From an uncultured Chitinophagaceae bacterium (GTDB lineage: Bacteria; Bacteroidota; Bacteroidia; Chitinophagales; Chitinophagaceae), in assembly GCA_946885665.1 (NCBI GenBank), contig CAMPGT010000005.1, positions 1-40,365 on the forward strand: a stretch of 40,365 nt of DNA, given 5' to 3'. This document shows positions 34,116-40,365 of this stretch, piece by piece. Below the pieces are notes generated by a model. That model did no database searches. It was not told the origin of the DNA and saw only the letters and a program-made list of their open reading frames with translations. A program made the position numbers and the translations under genes. The number at the start of each line of letters is the position of its first letter. Within the stretch, counting starts at the first letter, position 1.

Positions 34116-34123
34116 CAAATATA
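34116..34123 (-). promoter_or_regulatory. Bacteroidota -7 box (TATATTTG) for birA
   Basis: A full TAnnTTTG match on the minus strand, 27 bases before TTG 34088. It argues against the TTG at 34118 as the birA start. Confidence 0.4.
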
Positions 34124-34149
34124 TTCATTCACAAAAAATGTATTGATTA

Positions 34150-34557
34150 TTGGAACAATTGTCAATTTTAACGACGCGACGTAAACGTACAAGTGCAGGC
34201 AGGATAACAAAGAATTCAAGAGTTTTCAAATCCATAATAAAAGCTATACAGGACAAAAAGGGGGAAAATATCATTTCATTAGATCTGCGAAAGATACCTG
34301 AAGCCGTAGCCGATTTCTTTATCATCTGTGAAGCCGGCAGCACCACGCAGGTCAAAGCCATCGCTGATTTTGTAGAATTTCACACCAAAAAGACTGTAAA
34401 AGAGATACCTTACAGAACTGAGGGTCAGCATAGCGGCCAGTGGGTGCTGGTGGATTACATCAACATTGTGGTTCACATTATGCTGCCCGAAACACGAAAA
34501 TTTTATAAGCTGGAGGAAATGTGGAGCGACGCAGTCGCTGAAGAACACAATTCCTGA
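34150..34557 (+). CDS. rsfS: Ribosomal silencing factor RsfS
   Basis: A 135-residue protein that binds uL14 on the 50S subunit and blocks subunit joining under starvation. The RsfS core (from about residue 27) has IIKAIQDKKGENIISLDLRKIPEAVADFFIICEAGSTTQVKAIADFV, then GQHSGQWVLVDYINIVVHIMLPETRKFYKLEEMWSDA, the usual end of the family. The basic N-terminus (LTTRRKRTS) fits Bacteroidota members. No ATG is available: ATG 34138 is followed by TGA two codons later. TTG 34150 is the best start. Position before ftsH is typical of the phylum. Confidence 0.95.
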   Translation: MEQLSILTTRRKRTSAGRITKNSRVFKSIIKAIQDKKGENIISLDLRKIPEAVADFFIICEAGSTTQVKAIADFVEFHTKKTVKEIPYRTEGQHSGQWVLVDYINIVVHIMLPETRKFYKLEEMWSDAVAEEHNS

Positions 34558-34617
34558 TCCGCTTAATATGCATACAATTTTACCTATAAATCATTAAGAC
34601 AAGCAGAAGCAAGATAT

Positions 34618-36696
34618 ATGGCACAAGACGATTCAAGGCAGAATGACCGGGGCTTTCCAAGGTTGCGGCCTAAAGAAGACGGCAACAACAACCCGCGAAA
34701 AGGGCCGAAATTCAATATTTATTGGGTTTGGGCGATCATTTTCGCGGTATTGGTAGGCTTCCAGTTTTTCGGGTCATTTACACCCGACGCCAAACCCCTC
34801 GAGTCAGAGCAGGAGTTCCGCGAAAACATGCTGGCCAAACACGATGTTGAAAAGCTGGTTATCGTTACGAATAAAAATCTGGTCAGGGTATATATAAAAC
34901 AATCCAGCCTCGATAAACCTTACTACAAGGAAAAACTGAGCAAGGGCTGGCCGGGTTATAAACCCGAGGGCCCGCATTTCGAATTTAAGGTCATCAAGGC
35001 TGATGAATTTGAAAAAAGACTTAATGAACTTTTTGAAAAGGATCCATCGCTGAGAGTTCCCTATGCACCCACGCAGGAGGGTGAGTGGTTCGGCCCATTG
35101 CTGAACTTCCTTTTACCGCTGCTCGTGATCGTGCTGATATGGATCATGCTCATGCGTAAAATGGGCGGCGGCGCTGCTGGCGGCAGCGGCCCGGGAGGTA
35201 TTTTCAACATTGGCAAGTCGCGCGCCACACTATTCGACAAGGGCACCAAGGTAAATATCACTTTCTCGGATGTTGCCGGCCTCGACGAAGCGAAAGTAGA
35301 AGTGATGGAGATAGTGGACTTCCTCAAGAACCCTAAAAAATATACGGCCCTCGGCGGTAAAATTCCAAAGGGCGCATTGCTCGTGGGCCCTCCGGGTACG
35401 GGTAAAACGCTGCTGGCAAAAGCCATGGCCGGCGAGGCGCAGGTGCCGTTTTTCTCCATGTCGGGTTCCGACTTTGTCGAACTCTTCGTGGGTGTGGGCG
35501 CCAGCCGCGTAAGGGACCTGTTCAAGCAGGCGCGCGAAAAATCACCCTGTATCATCTTCATTGATGAAATAGACGCGATAGGCCGTGCCCGTGGCAAAAA
35601 CGCCATCATGAGCAACGACGAAAGAGAGAGCACACTCAACCAACTGCTCGTGGAAATGGACGGCTTCAGCGGCGAAAGCGGAATTATCGTACTCGCGGCC
35701 ACCAACAGGCCCGACGTGCTCGACTCCGCCCTGCTGAGACCCGGACGGTTCGACAGGCAAATCTCTATTGATAAACCCGACCTCAAAGGAAGGGAGCATA
35801 TCTTCAAAGTTCACCTGAAACCGATCAAGATTTCGACGAAAGTGGACATCCACAAACTGGCCGAACAAACACCTGGCTTTGCCGGCGCAGATATCGCCAA
35901 CATCTGTAACGAGGCGGCGCTTATTGCCGCAAGGAAAGGCAAGGAACATGTTGAGATGGAAGATTTTCAGGATGCGGTGGACAGGGTAATCGGAGGTTTG
36001 GAAAAGAAGAACAAGATCATTTCTCCCGACGAAAAAAGGATCATCGCCTATCACGAAGCGGGGCACGCCATCTGCGGATGGTACCTGGAGCATGCTTATC
36101 CGCTCCTCAAAGTAACGATCGTGCCGAGAGGTGTTGCCGCGCTGGGATATGCGCAGTACACGCCGAAGGAACAATACCTGTACGACACCGACCAGTTGAT
36201 GGACCAGATATGCATGACGCTGGGAGGAAGGGCCAGTGAAGAAATATTCTTTGGAAAAATATCGACAGGCGCGCAGAACGACCTGCAGCAGATCACCAGG
36301 ACGGCCTACTCGATGGTAACCGTTTACGGAATGAACGCGAAAGTGGGTAACGTGAGCTTCTATGACCCTGCCAACGAGAACACTTTTACGAAGCCTTACT
36401 CGGAAGAAACGTCGAAGCTGATCGACCAGGAAGTAAGAAAGCTGATAGACGACGCTTACGAAAAAACGAAGGCGCTGTTGAGAGAGAAGAGCGAACAGCT
36501 TGTAATGCTTGCGGAAGAATTGCTGGTGAAAGAAGTATTGTTTCAGAGTGACGTGGAGAAACTGATCGGCAAGCGTCCGTTCCGCGAAACAAAAACGCTG
36601 GATGTGGACGATGAACACGAACATCATGAAAAAGGAGCTATCAGCGAAGGTGTTCCTCCCTACGACAGCAGCCTGACCAATCACCCGGCAACTTAA
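34618..36696 (+). CDS. ftsH: ATP-dependent zinc metalloprotease FtsH
   Basis: A 692-residue membrane-bound AAA+ protease for membrane-protein quality control. A cytoplasmic start of about 30 residues (charged, Gly/Asn-rich) is followed by a first helix at about 33-51, a periplasmic domain, and a second helix near 155-180. The AAA module has Walker A GPPGTGKT at 257-264, Walker B CIIFIDEIDAIG and the SRH ATNRPDVLDSALLRPGRFDRQI. The peptidase zinc motif is HEAGH at 479-483. All active-site features are intact. The C-terminus is acidic and His-rich (DVDDEHEHHEKG). The LUD gene starts 5 bases after the stop, so these are co-transcribed. Confidence 0.98.
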   Translation: MAQDDSRQNDRGFPRLRPKEDGNNNPRKGPKFNIYWVWAIIFAVLVGFQFFGSFTPDAKPLESEQEFRENMLAKHDVEKLVIVTNKNLVRVYIKQSSLDKPYYKEKLSKGWPGYKPEGPHFEFKVIKADEFEKRLNELFEKDPSLRVPYAPTQEGEWFGPLLNFLLPLLVIVLIWIMLMRKMGGGAAGGSGPGGIFNIGKSRATLFDKGTKVNITFSDVAGLDEAKVEVMEIVDFLKNPKKYTALGGKIPKGALLVGPPGTGKTLLAKAMAGEAQVPFFSMSGSDFVELFVGVGASRVRDLFKQAREKSPCIIFIDEIDAIGRARGKNAIMSNDERESTLNQLLVEMDGFSGESGIIVLAATNRPDVLDSALLRPGRFDRQISIDKPDLKGREHIFKVHLKPIKISTKVDIHKLAEQTPGFAGADIANICNEAALIAARKGKEHVEMEDFQDAVDRVIGGLEKKNKIISPDEKRIIAYHEAGHAICGWYLEHAYPLLKVTIVPRGVAALGYAQYTPKEQYLYDTDQLMDQICMTLGGRASEEIFFGKISTGAQNDLQQITRTAYSMVTVYGMNAKVGNVSFYDPANENTFTKPYSEETSKLIDQEVRKLIDDAYEKTKALLREKSEQLVMLAEELLVKEVLFQSDVEKLIGKRPFRETKTLDVDDEHEHHEKGAISEGVPPYDSSLTNHPAT

Positions 36697-36701
36697 AAAG
36701 G

Positions 36702-37346
36702 ATGCAAGTTTCAGCTTCAAAAGAAAACATACTCAAAAAAATAAGGAAGGCGTTGACACAATCAACGCCTCTTCCATTTCCGGCAAGCGAAGGCACATCG
36801 TCGGTTTACCAGCCCAGCCGCGAGGAACTGGAGGTGGAATTTGGTGAAAAGTTCTCTGCGCTGCTCGGCAAATTCATTTACTGCGCCAACGGCAAAGAGC
36901 TCGAAACCCAATTGGCGGCGGTGATCGCGCATAATAAATGGGAGAAGATATTTTATAAGCCCGAAGAAATGCAACCGGTGCTTCCGGCCTCATTTCTCGA
37001 AAAACCGGTACACCCCGACCTTGCAAGTGCCCAAACGGCCATTACCACCTGCGAGGCCCTGGTGGCACGAACCGGCAGCATTATTCTCAGCTCTGCCCTT
37101 GCGGGCGGGCGTACAACAAGCGTGTATGCCGAAACACATATTTGCATCGCTTATACCAACCAGTTAGTGTACGACGTAAAAGACGGCCTCCAGTTGATAA
37201 AGGAACGTTATGCGGGCAAACTACCTTCACTCGTAACCTTTGCCACCGGCCCCAGCCGCACGGCCGACATCGAAAAAACGCTGGTTGTTGGTGTGCACGG
37301 ACCGAAAGAAGTGTATGTGTTGTTGGTGGAGGGGGCGCAAGGCTAA
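36702..37346 (+). CDS. LUD domain protein (LutC/YkgG-like)
   Basis: A 214-residue cytosolic protein. An N-terminal helical part (ASKENILKKIRKAL) leads to the LUD domain with ITTCEALVARTGSIILSS, GGRTTSVYAETHICIAYTNQLV and the closing block TFATGPSRTADIEKTLVVGVHGPKEVYVLLVEG, a good match to the LutC family. LutABC oxidises lactate, but this solo gene has no LutA or LutB partner here and no iron-sulfur cysteines, so that role is not supported. Solo LUD genes next to ftsH recur in Bacteroidota; function there is unknown. It starts 5 bases after ftsH and precedes lpxH by 7 bases. Confidence 0.9.
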   Translation: MQVSASKENILKKIRKALTQSTPLPFPASEGTSSVYQPSREELEVEFGEKFSALLGKFIYCANGKELETQLAAVIAHNKWEKIFYKPEEMQPVLPASFLEKPVHPDLASAQTAITTCEALVARTGSIILSSALAGGRTTSVYAETHICIAYTNQLVYDVKDGLQLIKERYAGKLPSLVTFATGPSRTADIEKTLVVGVHGPKEVYVLLVEGAQG

Positions 37347-37353
37347 ATTGATC

Positions 37354-38124
37354 ATGAAAAAAATCTATTTCCTTTCCGACTTTCACCTGGGTGCGCCCGA
37401 TGCGCAGTCCAGCCTGAAGCGCGAAAAGCTTGTCATTGATTTTTTGGAAGAGATCCGTCATGATGCATCGGTGATCTTTATTGTGGGCGATATGTTCGAC
37501 TTCTGGTACGAATACCGTAAGGTGGTGCCGAAGGGCCATGTGAGATTATTGGGCAAGCTTGCGGAGATCACCGATTCCGGCATACAGGTTCACTTTTTTG
37601 TGGGCAACCACGACATGTGGATGAACGATTACTTCGAAAAAGAACTGAACATCAGGACCTACTTCGAACCGAAAAGCTTTGAGTTTGCCGGCAGGAAGTT
37701 TCTGGTGGGCCATGGCGATGGCCTTGGACCGGGCGACCGCGGTTACAAAATGCTGAAAAAAGTATTTAGAAATCCCGTTTGCCAATGGCTGTTCGGCATA
37801 TTCCCTCCTTATATAGGCATGGGCCTGGCCAATTATTTCAGCAGGAAGAGCCGCGAGGCCACGGGTAAGCACGAAGAAGTTTTTTTGGGCGAAGAGAATG
37901 AATGGCTCGTCACCTATTCGAAAGAGGTTCTTCAGCACACGCACTATGATTACCTCGTATTCGGCCACCGCCATCTTCCTATCGATATTTCACTGAATGG
38001 CGGCAGCAGGTATATCAACCTGGGCGACTGGATAAGATATTTTACGTATGCTGTTTTTGATGGGCAACATCTTACCCTGCATTCCCGTTATCCCGAGAAC
38101 GAGTCAAAGATCGTTCGGCAATGA
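37354..38124 (+). CDS. lpxH: UDP-2,3-diacylglucosamine diphosphatase, LpxH-like
   Basis: A 256-residue calcineurin-like phosphoesterase at the fourth step of lipid A synthesis, cleaving UDP-2,3-diacylglucosamine to lipid X. The metal-site series is complete: SDFHLG (Asp9, His11), GDMFDFWYEY, GNHDMWM, GHGDGLGPGDRGYK and GHRHLP. A longer frame runs 38 codons upstream into the LUD gene in another phase; ATG 37354, 7 bases after the LUD stop, gives the correct N-terminus. A related but distinct family, LpxG or other phosphoesterases, cannot be fully excluded. The stop overlaps the next start as ATGA, so translational coupling is likely. Confidence 0.93.
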   Translation: MKKIYFLSDFHLGAPDAQSSLKREKLVIDFLEEIRHDASVIFIVGDMFDFWYEYRKVVPKGHVRLLGKLAEITDSGIQVHFFVGNHDMWMNDYFEKELNIRTYFEPKSFEFAGRKFLVGHGDGLGPGDRGYKMLKKVFRNPVCQWLFGIFPPYIGMGLANYFSRKSREATGKHEEVFLGEENEWLVTYSKEVLQHTHYDYLVFGHRHLPIDISLNGGSRYINLGDWIRYFTYAVFDGQHLTLHSRYPENESKIVRQ

Positions 38125-38948
38125 TCAGGCGTTTACTTATTCTTTTTATTGGTTTTGCGGCGGTGTTTCATGCAAACGCCCAGGCCGACAGCATCTTTCA
38201 TTTCGTGAAGGATTACCGCGGAGGCATAACCGATTTTTCGGTAGATAACCTGGGTAACCTTTACCTGGTATACCAAAGCGGCCAGCTAAAGAAATTAAAG
38301 CCCGAGGGCGATTCACTGGCCGTTTATAATAATATCCGCAAATCGGGAAGGCTCCACTCTATCGATGTCAGCAATCCCCTTAAGGTGCTGCTGTTTTACA
38401 AAGATTTCAGCACCATCGTTATACTTGACCGCTTTCTGAATGAGCGAACCACTCTCGACCTGCGCAGGCACAACCTTTCGCAGGTAAGGACCATCGGGCA
38501 GTCTTACGACAACAACATCTGGGTGTTCGACGAACTGGAGGTAAAACTCAAAAAGATCGGCGACGATGGCAGGCTCATCGACCAGTCCAATGATTTTAGA
38601 TTGATATTTGATTCGGCGCCTTCTCCCTCGAAAATTATCGACCAGAATAAATTCGTTTATTTATATGATCCGGCGAAAGGTATTTACAGCTTCGACTATT
38701 ACGGAGGGTTCAAGGGCAGGATACCGTTTACCGGCTGGTCAGACTTTAACGTGATCAACAATTCGATATTGGGGAGAGACAGCAACAACCTGTACCGTTA
38801 TGATGCGGGGTCTCTTCAGTTGCAGCAATTCCCGGTTCCGTCGTTCATGAATGAAGCAGATAAGATCATGATAACACAGGGTAATGTTTACCTGCTGAAG
38901 GATGGTGTGATAATGGTATATTCGTTCAGGCCGCGGGCCGCTAATTAA
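38121..38948 (+). CDS. Exported protein of unknown function, possibly beta-propeller
   Basis: A 275-residue protein with a signal peptide (about 1-20, MIRRLLILFIGFAAVFHANA). The mature part shows recurring beta-strand blades with the pattern of NHL or six-bladed propellers: FSVDNLGNLYLVYQSGQLKKL, RTIGQSYDNNIWVFDELEVKLKKIGDDG and KFVYLYDPAKGIYSFDYYGG. No enzyme motif stands out. Such proteins are common, unnamed, in Bacteroidota. It overlaps lpxH by four bases (ATGA) and precedes the MscS gene by 6 bases, so it belongs to the same operon; a role in the periplasm or outer surface is all that can be said. Confidence 0.85.
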   Translation: MIRRLLILFIGFAAVFHANAQADSIFHFVKDYRGGITDFSVDNLGNLYLVYQSGQLKKLKPEGDSLAVYNNIRKSGRLHSIDVSNPLKVLLFYKDFSTIVILDRFLNERTTLDLRRHNLSQVRTIGQSYDNNIWVFDELEVKLKKIGDDGRLIDQSNDFRLIFDSAPSPSKIIDQNKFVYLYDPAKGIYSFDYYGGFKGRIPFTGWSDFNVINNSILGRDSNNLYRYDAGSLQLQQFPVPSFMNEADKIMITQGNVYLLKDGVIMVYSFRPRAAN

Positions 38949-38954
38949 AATCTG

Positions 38955-40025
38955 ATGTCGCGTTTTTTTGACTTTGTTATTCTCGATAACACGCTTGGAA
39001 CCTACCTGCTGATAACGGGGGTTATTTTATTGGCCGTTTCGTTAAAGAGATATATTTCCAGGGCCATCGCCTCACTGGTATTCCGGGTGGTGGTGCGCGT
39101 AGGACAGGATGTGGACAGAAAAAGTTTTATCAAACTCGTAACGCCGCCGCTCGAGAATTTTCTGGTGATCATGGTGGTCATGATCAGTCTCGAAAAATTA
39201 CACTATCCCGAACTGTTAGACATTGCCGTTTACAAGGTGCGGCTGCACCGGGCGATCGATGTTATCGCGGTCATCGTGATCATTATTTCGTTTATCTGGC
39301 TGCTGCTGCGCATCATTGACTTTATTGCGATGGTATTGGAGCGAAAGGCGAATATCAGCGAGTCGCGCAACAACAACCAGCTCATCGTATTTTTTAAGGA
39401 TTTCTTCAAGGTGATCCTTGTACTCATCGGTATCATCATGATACTTAAGTTCGGCTTCAGCTTTAAGGTATCCAGCCTTATTACCGGGCTAAGCCTTGCC
39501 GGTGCCGCCATTGCGCTGGCTACCCGGGAAAGCATAGAGAACCTCATCGCTTCGTTCATTATATTTTTCGACAGGCCTTTTTCAACCGGCGACCAGGTGA
39601 AGGTGCAGAACATTCAGGGCACGGTGGAGAAGATAGGCTTGAGAAGTACGCGGCTGCGAACAACGCAGAAAACTTACGTAACGGTGCCCAATAAGCAGAT
39701 GGTGGATACCATTACCGACAACCTTACGCTGCAAACGCAGCGCAGGGCTTTTGTGCAATTGGAGATTGATGGGCGAACGCCCCACGAAAAAGTGAATCAA
39801 TTGGTGCTGGGCATCCAGGAAATTATGCAGCACAGGAATGACAAAGTGGAAAATTACACCGTGTTTTTAGCCGACATCGTGAAAAACACGTACGTGATAA
39901 CGGTGGAGTTTTTTACGGCAACGATACCCGTTGCTGATTTCAATGAGGTGAGGCAGTATGTGAATCTTTCGATTATGCAGTTGATGGAGAGAATGGATAT
40001 CAGGCTGGGAGAAGTTAAAACTTAA
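38955..40025 (+). CDS. MscS family mechanosensitive ion channel
   Basis: A 356-residue membrane channel protein that protects against hypo-osmotic shock. Hydrophobic helices lie at about 15-40, 63-80, 95-125 and 148-190. The pore-lining helix is SSLITGLSLAGAAIALATRESIENLIASFIIFFDRPF, with the Gly/Ala pattern of MscS, followed by the beta domain FSTGDQVKVQNIQGTVEKIGLRSTRLRT and the soluble C-terminal part. The last residues, Val-Lys-Thr and the TAA stop, are encoded wholly by B-type repeat units, so the natural C-terminus may have been changed by the repeat. Confidence 0.95.
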   Translation: MSRFFDFVILDNTLGTYLLITGVILLAVSLKRYISRAIASLVFRVVVRVGQDVDRKSFIKLVTPPLENFLVIMVVMISLEKLHYPELLDIAVYKVRLHRAIDVIAVIVIIISFIWLLLRIIDFIAMVLERKANISESRNNNQLIVFFKDFFKVILVLIGIIMILKFGFSFKVSSLITGLSLAGAAIALATRESIENLIASFIIFFDRPFSTGDQVKVQNIQGTVEKIGLRSTRLRTTQKTYVTVPNKQMVDTITDNLTLQTQRRAFVQLEIDGRTPHEKVNQLVLGIQEIMQHRNDKVENYTVFLADIVKNTYVITVEFFTATIPVADFNEVRQYVNLSIMQLMERMDIRLGEVKT

Positions 40026-40055
40026 AACTTAAAAGTTAAAAGTTAAAACTGAAAG
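40014..40055 (-). repeat. B-type heptamer array at the mscS 3' end, cluster 9a
   Basis: On the plus strand: GTTAAAA 40014-40020, CTTAAAA, CTTAAAA, GTTAAAA, GTTAAAA to 40048, CTGAAAG 40049-40055. In the reverse direction this is CTTTCAG, TTTTAAC, TTTTAAC, TTTTAAG, TTTTAAG, TTTTAAC: the same order as clusters 1, 4 and 7. The MscS stop TAA (40023-40025) lies in it. Confidence 0.92.
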
Positions 40056-40112
40056 ACGTTTCCGGCATAGCATTGTTTGAAGCCTGCTATAACGCAAGGA
40101 ATCCAACATAGG

Positions 40113-40147
40113 TTTTTAACTTTTAACTTTTAACTTTTAACTTTTTA
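40113..40147 (+). repeat. B-type heptamer array at the MerR 3' end, cluster 9b
   Basis: Four TTTTAAC units in tandem at 40114-40141, then a TTTTTAAAG end. It is separated from 9a by about 57 bases of unique sequence, which carries nothing I recognise. The TAA stop of the minus-strand MerR gene (40147-40145) is the array's end. Confidence 0.92.
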
Positions 40148-40365
40148 AAGTGTCGCTTTAACCTCCAGTAAAAAACCCTTTATTTTCTGCAGCGACTGTA
40201 TCATCGCAAATCTCTCCTGCGATTTTTTGTTGTTTTTTATGAAATCCCTGGCTCCTTCGATAGTGAGCTTGCGGCGGCGGAGCAGGTCGTAAATCAACTG
40301 CAAATTTTTGATGTCGACAGGCCGGAAATGCCTGTCTCCTTTCCTGTTTTTTCGCGGTTTGATGA
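40145..40365 (-). CDS. MerR family transcriptional regulator, C-terminal end (partial)
   Basis: The last 73 codons of a gene that starts beyond the window. It reads IKPRKNRKGDRHFRPVDIKNLQLIYDLL, then RRRKLTIEGARDFIK, which is the second half of the MerR winged-helix DNA-binding domain (the wing with P-K-R-x-x-G-D-R and the following helix), then a short coiled-coil-like dimer helix and end. The usual N-terminal helix-turn-helix is off the window. Short Bacteroidota MerR proteins of this kind often lack a ligand domain. The stop codon is at the edge of a B array. Confidence 0.85.
   Translation of the reverse strand, partial: IKPRKNRKGDRHFRPVDIKNLQLIYDLLRRRKLTIEGARDFIKNNKKSQERFAMIQSLQKIKGFLLEVKATL

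Noticed and set aside
35542..36720. A 392-codon open frame antisense to ftsH
   Set aside because: It mirrors the codon pattern of ftsH, has no family signature and covers a conserved coding region.
37240..37353. 38 extra codons before lpxH
   Set aside because: They overlap the conserved end of the LUD gene in another phase and precede a perfect LpxH N-terminus.

Overview
The window is a stretch of a Bacteroidota chromosome, most like Chitinophagaceae/Chitinophagales. The pointers are an S46 dipeptidyl peptidase, a DUF4369/TlpA-type thioredoxin, a large SurA-like PpiC protein, a free-standing biotin ligase next to rsfS-ftsH-LUD, a short CarB, a lack of Shine-Dalgarno sequences, and TAnnTTTG-type -7 boxes before many genes. 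It is dense and almost wholly housekeeping. I saw no rRNA, tRNA, CRISPR, prophage, transposase or defence genes, and no gene-free stretch over 300 bases.

Layout: the 3' end of a PaaG-like enoyl-CoA hydratase, obg and an S46 peptidase (+); an AlkA-like glycosylase, cysS, an EEP-family phosphodiesterase, two rhomboids, rlmD and adk (-); msrB (+) facing a small lipoprotein (-); paaZ and an enoyl-CoA hydratase (+); fabG, a GH3 protein and lptB (-); metF (+); a PpiC chaperone and a TlpA-like protein (-); a polysaccharide deacetylase (+); an EamA transporter, purH, comEC, carB and a small membrane protein (-); an M23 peptidase (+) facing birA (-); rsfS, ftsH, LUD, lpxH, a secreted protein and an MscS channel (+); and the end of a MerR regulator (-). 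Themes are translation (obg, cysS, rlmD, rsfS), nucleotide synthesis (adk, purH, carB), envelope biogenesis (lptB, lpxH, PpiC, M23, ftsH) and CoA-thioester catabolism (paaZ and the hydratases).

The most unusual feature is non-coding. Nine gene junctions hold mosaic repeats built from three families of 7-base units: A (GGCAAWS), C (GTGARAS) and B (TTTTAAS). They usually follow the order A-C-B and are often joined to a GC-rich 43-base double-hairpin element, D. Every cluster touches or closely follows a stop codon, and in five genes the stop codon lies inside a repeat unit. One A array has become the signal-peptide coding sequence of the PpiC protein. Two identical D copies in inverted orientation form a 177-base REPIN/MITE-like unit between two convergent genes.

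The second notable point is carB. Codon 21 is TGA where the family has a conserved glycine, so the only carB in the window is interrupted; this is a real nonsense change or a base-call error.
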